Shown here piece after piece: positions 33,830 to 44,400 of a stretch of DNA of 64,000 nt. Source of the DNA: Kappaphycus alvarezii (Eukaryota; Rhodophyta; Florideophyceae; Gigartinales; Solieriaceae); the NCBI GenBank assembly GCA_002205965.3, contig NADL03000753.1, forward strand, positions 1,736,001 through 1,800,000. Direction: 5' to 3'. Position numbers and translations under genes: made by a program. The stretch's first letter is position 1; every line of letters begins with the position of its first letter. Below the pieces are notes generated by a model. The model made no database searches. It was not told the origin of the DNA and saw only the letters and a list, made by a program, of their open reading frames with translations.

Positions 33830-35005
33830 CCATCGTCTTGGGTTTTTACAAGACTCTGCCCCCCCACTCAGCTCATCATGCTTTTGCTCCCTGCCTACAT
33901 CGTATTCTTCTGAGTCACACACTGCAAGCATTGCCTCACCCCCACAATCCCACTCACACCTTCACACTACCATCCTTCTGTCGCACCTCCCGCTGCCAAA
34001 CATCCGCCATCCGCACCCTCAAGTCCCTCGGCTGCACGCATGTAACTCGCATCGCCCCCCTGCTCCACGCCCATTGCCCTCCAACCATCCATCAATCCAC
34101 TGCCACACACGCCCATCTCCGATACATCGCCCCTTTCTTTCCCCGCGCATCCGCCTCTATTCTCCACCCTTTGACTCTATTCTTCGCTCCCACCCTCAAC
34201 CCCTTCGTTCAAAACTATCCGTTCACAGTCGGCCCGTTTTGCCCGTTGCTCACGTACCGCAGGGCGTGGTGTTGTAATCTACGTCATTGATACTGGATGT
34301 CTCACGTCCCATACAGAGCTCTTCCCGCGAGCCACAACAATCCTACCACCAGGCTCACTCCCGTTCCGTACAGCAATGGATGCACACGGTCACGGAACTC
34401 ATGTGGCGGCAATTGCCGCAGGTGCTCATGTCGGAGTTGCAAGTGGGGCACACGTTGTGTGCATCAGGGCATTGGATTCGAAAAATGAGGGTAGTGCTAC
34501 TGTTGTTGCACGTGCGGTACGAACGGCGGTGGGACTGCATTTAAAAAGCAGAGACAAGTTGGGAGTGGTTTCAGTGAGTGTTGGAGTGGAGGCGAAGAAG
34601 AGTTATACACGGTTGGATCGAGCCATGGAGTATGCAGCAAGAGTGGGGTTGGTACCAGTGGTGGCGGCAGGCAATGCGGGCGGGGATGCATGCCGGTTTA
34701 CGCCGGCAAGGGCACAAGGGGTGATTACGGTGGCAGCGGGTGGGAAAGGTGGGTTGGAGGAGTATAGTAATTATGGAAGATGTGTAGATGTGGTGGCTAG
34801 AGGAACTGGGGTGTGGAGTGCTCATGTGGTAGGGGATGGCGGATACGCCAGGAGTAGTGGTACAAGCATGGCGGCACCGTTTGTTAGTGGAGTGGCGGCA
34901 CTCCTGCTGGGAATGAGGGACGAGTGGGTGTTGACGGTGTCAAGGAGAGATTGAAGAGCATGGTAGATGGTGCGGGTTTTCTTGGGGTTGACGGTTATTG
35001 TCGGT
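33830..35005 (+). CDS. Subtilisin-like serine protease (S8), frameshifted
   Basis: The full catalytic triad is present in one frame: Asp in VIYVIDTG (34289-34291), His in HGHGTHVAAIAAG (34391-34393) and Ser in SSGTSMAAPFVSGVAALLLG (34864-34866), with the oxyanion-hole Asn in AAGNAGG. Upstream pieces resemble an I9 inhibitor prodomain (LLLPAYIVFF near 33887; THAHLRYIAPFFPRA near 34110), in different frames. The frame shifts near 34920 so that GVDGVKERLKSMVDGAGFLG reads on to the end. Likely a secreted or vacuolar protease with a self-cleaved prodomain; localisation is inferred. The exact start and stop are uncertain because of the frameshifts. Confidence 0.9.
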
Positions 35006-35129
35006 ACCAGCGAGGGTTGCCTAGCTCTAGGTTGCGGCCGAACGCTAGAGAATTGCCACTGAAGAGTTCTGACAGCCCATTGCAAGTGCAGATAAGGTTT
35101 CTAAAGAGGACTAGGGATGGGTGTAGCTT

Positions 35130-35410
35130 ACAGTGCTGAACTGTACTGTACCTCCGGTAAGCTGCAGCCTATTTAGTACAGAACAGAGCAGTACAGTACT
35201 GTATAGTACGTACAATAAAATAGGCCTTTTTTCGCACACTATGACGAGTATGCACTGTAATGTACTACATACGTACACTACGTACAGTACCAATATGGCA
35301 TTACAGCACGAGTAGCACCACTATGCTGTAATGCACTTCACTGCACAAATTACTGTACAATACGACGTGGTTAATAGCGCTGCGGTAGTCCATTGGACTT
35401 CAAACCACAT
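35130..35410. repeat. GTAC-rich repeat cluster
   Basis: Contains TGAACTGTACTGTACCTCC, AGCAGTACAGTACTGTATAG, TACGTACAATA, ACATACGTACACTACGTACA and, at the right edge, TTACAGTACATAG. It fills the space between the subtilase 3' end and the 3' end of the truncated non-LTR copy. Confidence 0.8.
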
Positions 35411-35424
35411 TTACAGTACATAGT

Positions 35425-35950
35425 TTCAGTCCGACTACAGGGCTAGGAACTTAACCGGATGGTCCACGTCAGTCACGTGCAGCGGCGCGCGCGAGCAGAT
35501 AGCCATAGCGATGGACAACCAGATGATGCAACTAAGGCGCTGATACACAAGCCGGCATATCACGCCTCCAGTCGTATTATACCTCCGCGTTATTCGCGGG
35601 ATTAACTCCTCAAGCAAAACAACAGTTTGTGGGGCAGGCGCACCGAGAGAATCGAACGCAATCCGTTGAAACGTAAAGTTCGGTGCACGGGTCGGGTGTC
35701 GGACGGTCCAGGGGGGCGGCGCGACAGCTTGCGTTCCAGGTCCCGTACCTTGTCACGGTGCGCCAATGCGGCAGTACCGCCAGCGGCTGAGGTGGCCTTG
35801 GTGCGGACGGCGGCTTTGAACGGGGAGACGACGGTGATGTCACATGCGACAGGCCGTGTCTCTTCGTTGCTCGGATCGGCGTGGGGGTGGACAAGGTTGT
35901 CCGCAGGCCGAAGCTCTGTGCCACGGATGAAGAGAGCTTTTGAGGATAAC
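35425..35950 (-). mobile_element. 5'-truncated second copy of the non-LTR element
   Basis: Minus-strand frames match the last ~170 residues of the 13-17.4 kb element: RGTELRPADNLV, RPVACDITVVSPFKAAVRTK, HRDKVRDLERKL, RITRRYNTTGGVICRLVYQR and SIAMAICSRAPLHVTDVDHP. Similarity extends past the stop for about 20 bp and then ends in GTAC repeat. Only the endonuclease C-terminal part and tail are kept, the signature of incomplete reverse transcription starting at the 3' end. At least one frameshift is present. Protein identity to the other copy is clear but not high, so this is an older or different subfamily member. Confidence 0.9.
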
Positions 35951-35999
35951 ACATTATCTCTACAGTAAAAATACATAAAGATGAGGCTATACCTTAAAA

Positions 36000-38900
36000 A
36001 CATTTAGTGCCCTCCTTGCTGAAGTGGACAAAATCAGGCATTACGGGCATAATTTGTAAATACAGAAGAGGGATTACTAGAAGCCCTGAAATTGGTTGAA
36101 ACAGAAAGGGAGACAGTCGGGCGGTGTTTAAGGAGTAGTTGAGATGGTTATCGTATTTCTCAAAGTTGAGGGCCAAGGGTCCTTGGAGTGTACCTTGATT
36201 CCCACAAGAATCCAGATGAGCCCCTTTTTACGTACAGTACGGCAGCTCTTCTAAACAACTCTCAGAGTTGTGCCAGCTCAGTAGAAAGCACTAGAAAGTA
36301 GAGCTGTAACTGTAACTAAATAAAAGTAGTACTATCTAGGACATAACTAAGGAAACAAGATGATGACGTTGGGCTCCACGTCAAATAAAAACATTGTAGA
36401 GAAAAATAAATAACAACAATAAAACTGCTACCAGGTTACAAACAGCTTCTAGACTCTTCCAAGAGTGATGCACTTTCTCTGCTATTCCACTGTGTAATAG
36501 AGAATAGGAATAGCGACAGCGAACAAGTCTCTATTACACAGAGGTGTAACAGAGACATTTTACATGAGTGTACGTACTGTAAGTCCCTGTGCGACAGTTA
36601 CGCTTTCCCGGAATCTAACGTGCATATATATGCCAAAGGTTTTATGATGGAGATCGGTAGGATAGCTCTCCAGTGTCTCGTCCTAGCACCGCAAACTCCA
36701 ACAAAATTGCCTCAAGGCCATTCAATCACTCTACAGGACCCGGACAAGATGTTGCTTAAAAGATGAAAACTTAAGCAACCGAGAGATCTCCAAGCGCATT
36801 AGAACCGAAAGAGTCTTTAACGCCTTTTGCGCAATTGTAGTGCGTATAACCACAAAAAAAGCCAGGAAAGCCTCCGAAAATGACTCATTATAGGTTAGGT
36901 TTACTAAGAGCGTTTTGAGCAATGTATTGCAACGATTTAAGTGCAAAAGTGCTCTTTAGTTGCCCATGAGAGACCGAAAAGTGAAATAGATTGTCAATTA
37001 GAGTGGTCTTTCTTTACTCATGTTTACGACATAGTCACTATTATGACTCCGGAACTTAAACCAAACGTATCTTACAAAATTTAAATCACCCAAACATTTC
37101 ATTTCGCCTTTTTAAGTTTTTGGAAGATGCAAAAGGCTCCGATACTCACTCCCAGGCACAAATGAAAGAGGCCCTGTTTTGCTCCTCTTCATGGATTTTA
37201 GAATGTATCAAACTTAGTTAATGTCATTCTCATTGGTGAGAAGCGAATCACTCTAGATGTACCCGATTGTCTCAGCTCTTACTGGATGAATTTATGGAGG
37301 GGAGGTTTTTTTATCACATGAGACGAAAATGACGGGGGTGGAATTATGGTTTGGTGTAGATTCCAGTTCCGGAAATGAAATCAATTTCATTTTAAATGAA
37401 AAAGGCAGTAGAGACTACACAGAGACTGTATTGAGTATTTTCGAGGTTTTTGAGTCTAGAATATTTCCTTTGGCTTTACTTCGAAACAAGGATATCCACA
37501 TCAGGATATCCGATTATTACCTCTTCCTCCTCATGGACCATCTCCCTCTCATTTTAACAGTACTAATACTTACTAACAAAAGTAACCGTAAGAGAAATAG
37601 ACACGTTGAACTGATCCATGCAGGTGGGAGGGGCGGAGAAACAGGCATGCAGAAAGAGATTTGGCTTCAGGTCTGAGCTCCTCAAGTACCGCCGGGTCTG
37701 GCCCTGCGAATTTTCGAGACGTTCAGCCCCCTCACAACTACCCAAACAAGTCTTCACAAGTATAAACTAGTGTTAACGCGCCAAAACACGGAACAGACTG
37801 GATTTGCCAACACCATAGGGCTGCTCTTCAAACCTCCCATCACACCAATTAAGGGTTGCCAGAACGAAATATTCATGTTTTAGACTAGCCAATACGGTCT
37901 TTGGATCCTAGTGTTATCAAGGATATGGGGAGTGCTTTCTAGGAAATTTTATTAGTCACAGAGGCAGTTTGTGTCTGTTGCAGACTTTAAGGTCGTTATG
38001 GGTGGATCGACGAATGACCAATCTTTTTCGTATCTGATTCAACTTGGTGATTGACTTCCACGTCGATGTGCTGAGGTACTGAGGCGCGATGAGGACCATG
38101 AATCGTACTTATTTTACTATAATCCCAGTTTATCTGGTATGGAACTATAATTTTCTCAGGAACTGCAGAATAAGTTTGCTCTAAAGAAGATGATTAGTTG
38201 GGGTTTCGCCTTCGATTGCTTAATTTAAGATTGAGGTTCCTCAAATAATGTCGTAAAGTGAGTATTTACGGCAGTAGAAACTTCTATTATTACAGCTAAT
38301 ATTAATGGAACGTTTGAACTGTATTTTGCTTCTTGCAGTGTGCGATAAAAATTTTATTATTTGTTACTATGGTACAATACAGTACAGTTGAACATTCATG
38401 TTACAGTACGGTACGGTAATATGCCCAATACTGTAGGTCTAGCGCGTAACCCTAAATTACTCTACATGTGAGCCAGATTAGGACTGCAGATAGTCTGTTA
38501 CTCTGTTAAGCTTTCGGGATTTATTTGAATGAAGCTATGTTCTTGAAGAAATTATTTGTTGAAGGATACCAAATGTCATTTGACACGTTTCTATCTCACA
38601 GTAAAGATGGTATAAAATTTGCCGGATGGTCCTTTCATTCGCGGCTTCCACGGGGACTCGAAAATTTGTTACCTGGACCATTTTCAATATTCAGAACTGC
38701 TATCTCAAGAAATCACCCACAGCGATTTGCATAAACTGCCCTGGATATTTTCCGTATTACATAATCAAATGGAAATATTTGATAATTTAGAGCACTGAAA
38801 ATCGTTAACGTGTAAGTTCTACTTTCCGTACGGAGAAGCTTAAGTATTTTAGTTTGGGTGTTATTTTACCTTTCAGCAAGTCAAATAACCGGATGTAAAT

Positions 38901-39715
38901 TAAAAAAAGCATTTAGTAATCAGTGTATGATGTCTTGTGTATGCTGAGATGCTAATCAAATTATGCATTGCAAGTAGATCGAAATTATGAACACAAAAGA
39001 AGAAAGCTCAGTACAAAAATACAAAGAGACCTAGAGAACATCTTTTCATGTACATTTAACTTATGGACAAACGATTTCCAACACAAAGGTTTCTGTCGAA
39101 TTCTTGAATGTCATTACTTGTTGTTTGCGTACGCTTTAGGTTAAGTTTAGTATTTAAATCATTCCAAAAAGGTCTTCAAACAGCTTTTCCATTCTCAGAC
39201 ACCATTGAAGTTGAATTGATCCCTTTTTTGATCTTAATCTTACCAGATTGCTTATTTTTCAGAACCAAAAGCACAGAGAAAATTAGTCAGCTGAAAAATA
39301 GACAGTTTCATAGTCCATTCTCCTCTAGTAACACTGATGCACTAGCTCGCGGATTATGTGAAAATTCTGTAGTGTTTTGCACTTTTAATTTGGCTCTAGA
39401 AATACGGCTTCTAGCGCAAAAGAAAGTGTCCTATTCATGTAATATGCAGGCGGCCACAATTTATGAGCCTTCTTCTGATTACAGCTCTCTAGTCTCCCAG
39501 GAACAAGCGGATCAACATGGATAGCATGGGTAGTGTGATAGAGGTGGCACTGCGACTGTTGATGGTATTTGTTGGTGACGAAAAACAACGAAGAACAATA
39601 GGGGAATGGGGTTGCAGTGCGGAGAGTAAGGACATCAAGGTCAGTTTAGTCAGTAACCACCACTAGAAACCTTCATAGATGGCTTTTCAGCTTCCTACGA
39701 ATGGACACCCGTCAC
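36000..39715. other. AT-rich, no supportable gene
   Basis: Open frames such as 37329-37676 (plus, 115 codons) show no family motif. A GTAC cluster lies at about 38370-38420. Composition changes from the GC-balanced gene island to clearly AT-rich at about 36 kb. Confidence 0.35.
38372..38418. repeat. GTAC-type repeat in AT-rich DNA
   Basis: GGTACAATACAGTACAGTTG followed by TTACAGTACGGTACGGTAA. This is the only large cluster with no recognisable gene or retroelement within 2 kb. Confidence 0.7.
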
Positions 39716-39719
39716 TCCC

Positions 39720-41400
39720 TAAAGGAGTGGGAAATATTGGAAGCTTCCTCATACCTATCCACTCTATCCATTGCCTTGACCAGTTGAATTAATTCCATAA
39801 CCGACGTTTCTTCCCTCTTGAAAGCATTTTCTGTGCTCCTTTGAAATCTAAAAGCGCTGCTTTTACTCATATTTTTTCCCTCTCCTCTTACTTCTCAATT
39901 ATGGCCTCCAGCGCATAATCCCTTGTTAACTCCAACCCAAGGGTAGTATCAACGAGACCGCCTCTATTGATTCGCTCCAGTGGCCCAAATGTCTTGTACG
40001 TAAACATAACCGACTGCAATCAGACATTATATCTTGGCCAGTTTACCATTTTAAGACGAGTACTATCCTTCCTAACTACATACAGTACAGAATGAAAGAG
40101 ACTAAGATGCCAAAGTCCTGCACATCTATAACCTGAGATTATGTTAGACTCCGTAACTGCCTGGTCATAATTCTGCGTCAAGCAGTACTACACTTCAAGA
40201 ATTCCCAGATTCTCCCCTCTAGAGCAAAATTCTCGTAAACGATTGCATTCAACAGCGACTAAAGAATTAATAACGCACACTGCAAGGACCATAACGAAAA
40301 AATCTAAAGTCTGTAACAGATCACTTATATGTGCTAGTAGTGTCATAAAAAAATACTATTCTTTTTGAACTCTGATATTACTGAACTGGACATGTGTGAC
40401 CGCAGTGTGTCGAAAACAAAACAAAACAAACGGAAGAATCGACGCCCCGCCTTACCTCCCGTATAAACGTTTTCACCTACTTAGAGAATATAAAAGCGTC
40501 AACGTTTGCAATTTACTCACGCCAGAAAACCACAAATCCTGTCGGCATTCCTCTGGAAACAGGAACAGAATGTTCTGGATTCGAGAGCCTTGGTTCCCTT
40601 TCACTCCTAGACACCACAGCAGAGTGAAAAGGGTTTTGTCAACGCGCACAGCTAATAGAAAAGAAATTCGGTTTTTATATCGAAAACCTACCTTTGGTGG
40701 CACTGCTCTTTTTCTCGCCCCTGTAATCGACCGATGTGACGTCTTACCATGAATATCTCGACCTGGCGTGAAACCTGTCTCATCTAAACTAAACATTGCT
40801 CTGGCCTGGTAATCTTGTATCGAGAGTAGAGATTTCTTGCCTGCGCAGAGAATGAAGACAAAGTCCGGCATATAAATGAAATACCACGAGCATTTTATAC
40901 AGACGGCAGGCCGAGACGAGAGAGCTGACATCTGTGGCGTGAAATACTACGAGCATTTTATACAGACGGCAGGCCGAGACGAGAGAGCTGATATCTGTGG
41001 CGGGTGACAAAGGCCGAAACCCGCATCTGTGAAAACTCACATTTGGATAAAGCAGTTCGATAGGGTTCTTGTTTTCAAAATTTCCTTTGCATAGCTACGT
41101 GTCAGATCAGAGATTTATGATGGCTGCAAATTCGATTGAACCTTCAAAATTTTCAATAATTTTTTGAACCAATATTTTGTCCTCTTGAAGCGTCAGTTCT
41201 GTTAGTTTGAGAGAACTTGTGTGAAGGAAGTAGCTAATTTTTGATTTACGTATTCTCCGGTTCGGCTTATGGAGCCATCTGTGGAGGGAAGAAAGGGAAG
41301 ATGTCGGGTCTTGTTTCAGTTGATACGTCAATTGTGCAGTTGAAATAGTGGTGTCCCACCCAATAACTATTTTTTGCATTTGCGAGGGCTGCAATTGCGA
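39720..41400 (-). pseudogene. Second pogo/Tigger-like DDE transposase, decayed
   Basis: Minus-strand pieces are in transposase order. An HTH/CENP-B-like segment at 41394-41107 reads TTISTAQLTYQLKQDPTSSL. The first catalytic block, MFSLDETGFTPGRDIHGKTS (about 40802-40743), keeps its Asp. A segment near 40340-40240 reads HISDLLQTLDFFV, matching the family's H-x-LQPLD block. The C-terminal part reads NYDQAVTESNIISGYRCAGL and GGLVDTTLGLELTRDYALEA (about 40180-39900). Stops and frameshifts abound. It differs from the 8.5-10.1 kb transposase in its motif wording, so it is a separate lineage. Confidence 0.78.
40877..41002. repeat. 63-bp perfect-length tandem duplication
   Basis: Two adjacent 63-bp units (40877-40939, 40940-41002) with only two base differences that I can see. 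It lies between the HTH and DDE parts of the decayed transposase and duplicates part of it, so it arose after or during decay. Confidence 0.92.
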
Positions 41401-41404
41401 GTTC

Positions 41405-44400
41405 TGCTTGTCTCTCTGTAGAATAGACGGTGATTGTCATCCAAGATTGAGAGAACTGATGTTTGTTTCTATTTCAAGGGACTCGAGATTTGGCTTTTGC
41501 CACCTGTGGTGGTGATTAATTTCGCGAAATCATTTCGTTTTTCATTTTAGCGGGAGTCTTACAGGGAGGGGTTTTTTAATGACCACCGTTTCAACAATAA
41601 ATACCCATTTATCTTGCGGTTTTCATGTTTTGAGTCGTAAACCTTCATTCCTCACCGTGGCTTTGTTTTGCAGGAAAATACTAGCCCATTGCTGAGATAT
41701 TGGCAGTTTTTCTTAGACGGTAGGGGATATTTAAACGTTGGTGTCAGTCGTTTATGACATAGGCATTTTAATATTTCAAAAGTTTCCGATGTCAAAAACT
41801 TCATTCACATCCCGAAAGCACGTGCAACAGTGATTTTTTTCGCACTTGTATATTATAACTGTTTGCAGTGAACCGAAAAAATGATGGCAGGAGCGTATTT
41901 GAACTATTTACAGCAGCAATTGCGGTTGCGTTAGGTTCATTGTATTCAATCCATTCTTGAGTGAGAGCTCTTACAAATTATTCAGATGAATCACACTGTA
42001 AAAAATTATAACTTAGGTAAGAGAAGCCCCACTTCCCTTTCTGTTTCATATCTTGAATGCTTTTTAAGACATTTTTAAGACATTAAGGACCTTTTCTGAT
42101 ACTGTTTTTGCACAATAACTGCATTATTAACCTTCTTTAAGATAATTGGCCTCGAAATTGATACAAGAAGTCTATAATTTTCATCATTTAGTCTAATCAT
42201 TTCATATTTCTACAACTGAAATCCACTTTTCTCTTCCAATATTTCAAAGCTGTTGGAGTCAATCGGAACTTTTTACATAGTGTTATTGAGATTTCCCAGC
42301 TATAGCTGGATTTAGTGCCCGAACCTGAATCTCATCTATCATTGGGGAAATGTTAACTAATAACACATTTGAAATTTTCTCGCTCCTTGACTCTACAATA
42401 CTTGAGAACAGCGCTTGTATTTGCTGTAAACGAGATTTATGTTCAAAATTTCCAGTTTTTCATTTAGGTATCTTCCAGGTTCGCTGCAGCGGAAAACTGC
42501 CGCGTATAGGAAAAATGATCCTTCGAGAAACTAAAAGGTTTCAATCGGATTAAATTCGTGCAATCTCTTTGGCTATACCACAAAAAGACATAAAGTTGCC
42601 TCACATCCACTCCAAAGACACGATTGAGGTGAAAATAAATGCATATTATTTGCGAATGTTTATTTTTGCATTTATTGCTAAATAAAAGCAAGAAATCATT
42701 AGTAAATGGCAACAAATAGTTTGGGAACGTAGCACAGTACGCCAAAGAGTATTTACATACTTCCAGAATGATCTTTTTAGAGGATTAATAGGCACAGGTG
42801 CAGCATCAACCCATGGAACGCCCACATTTACTTTACTTTTGGATAAAAATGTTTATCCTTGCGTTGAAACTGCCAGTAATGACTAAGCCCGTCTTATATG
42901 TCTAAATTAAACTGTTTCTTGTCTGATCGAACAATCAATCCTCAATCATGAGGTGAAATGTTATTGTGAAAACAAACCCTCTAGCGTCGGGCAGTTTCAT
43001 GATGGAAGTTACATGAGGATCTCTTTAAGCTTTCAAATGACCATAAGTTCAAAATTAGATGAAATGCCTTCTCTTCAATTATCAAATTAAATCCCTTTTT
43101 AGCAGAGAGGCTGAAGCCCTAGTCTTCGATGCTCTCCTTACCAAAGCTCGAGGCTAATCTATTGTGATCTTGGTATTATTTTTTTTAATGTAGTTCTTTC
43201 CATATTCTTGTTGATTGTTGCAGAACATTGTAATAAAATTTTCATCGTCTCGATGCGTTTGCAGACAGCCAGATTTACAATTACCGCTCCTTTTAAAGCA
43301 ACTATTGCTCTTTTCTGTTTCACTGTGCACGTGTAATTTTCCCACTATTCAACAATTGGTTGCTGTAGTTGCGCATTCTGTTGGTTTGGAAGGTCCTTTG
43401 AAATATTTATTGTGCATTTATGATTTAAGTTTCTATGTTATCTGCGATAATATCTGTTAATGCGGTTCTCTTCTCGACTTTCTAAATTGATTTTAGCTCA
43501 TTAGAGCCTGTATTTTGAGCTTTAGTACTCATCCGATGCGTATCTAGGAAATGGAAAACTATTCGATACAGTGCAGTGCAGAGAGTATTCAAAATTTTCC
43601 TTTCAGCATTGAAGGAGCATCTACTGACAAATCGGATCAACCAGACTTCAGGCTCTACATGAGCTAAAAACAGCAACTTTTCTCTGAATTTCGGAGTCTC
43701 GAGACACATTTCTCAGCAATATTGCTACTTTACACGACGGTAATGCTGAATTACCTAAAACTGCGCACATATACCACCATCTGACCTTCAGACGGGGCTT
43801 ATGCGTGACCACTCCTAAATTATATGAAAAGAGAGCTCATTTAATATCAATTTTGAGGTAGAATAGATTCAGCATAAAAAAAAATTGAAAAAAATACTGG
43901 ATCAAACCCAAAATTTTAGGCGGCGTTCCCAGAAGTCAAAGAAACGTTTACTACACTTACTGTACCCTCTGTGCAGAAATGTTTTAAAGGCACTAATTCG
44001 GCATCCCGCCACATGTTAGAGCTGACCGGAAAGCGAGATATTAGTTTGAAGAACTTAGCATTCCTTGGAATGCTGAAGTATTGATCAGTGACTGTTGAGG
44101 TCTAACCTGTCAACAGCTCCTCTTTCCTGCTACAGTGTTGGTCCACTATGGCTCAGGGCTCTGTAAAGCCAATGGAATTCCTTCACTGTCCCAATGCAAG
44201 GCGAAAAGGCTCTGGTATCAGGATCTCTCCTAGACAAGGCCCGCACTGTAGAATAGTGTTCTTCACAAGAATACTTGTGATCCGAGTGCATGTGTGCACT
44301 CGTGGTTAAAATATAAATTTCTATATATTTCTATATATACATATATATCTGTATCTTTTCTAAATGTATATATACATAAATTTCTATATCGTTTCTGTAA

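Noticed and set aside
33387-34277. 296-codon open frame on the plus strand
   Set aside because: It overlaps the subtilase prodomain in the wrong frame, is Pro/His/Ser-rich from the local C bias, and has no conserved motif.
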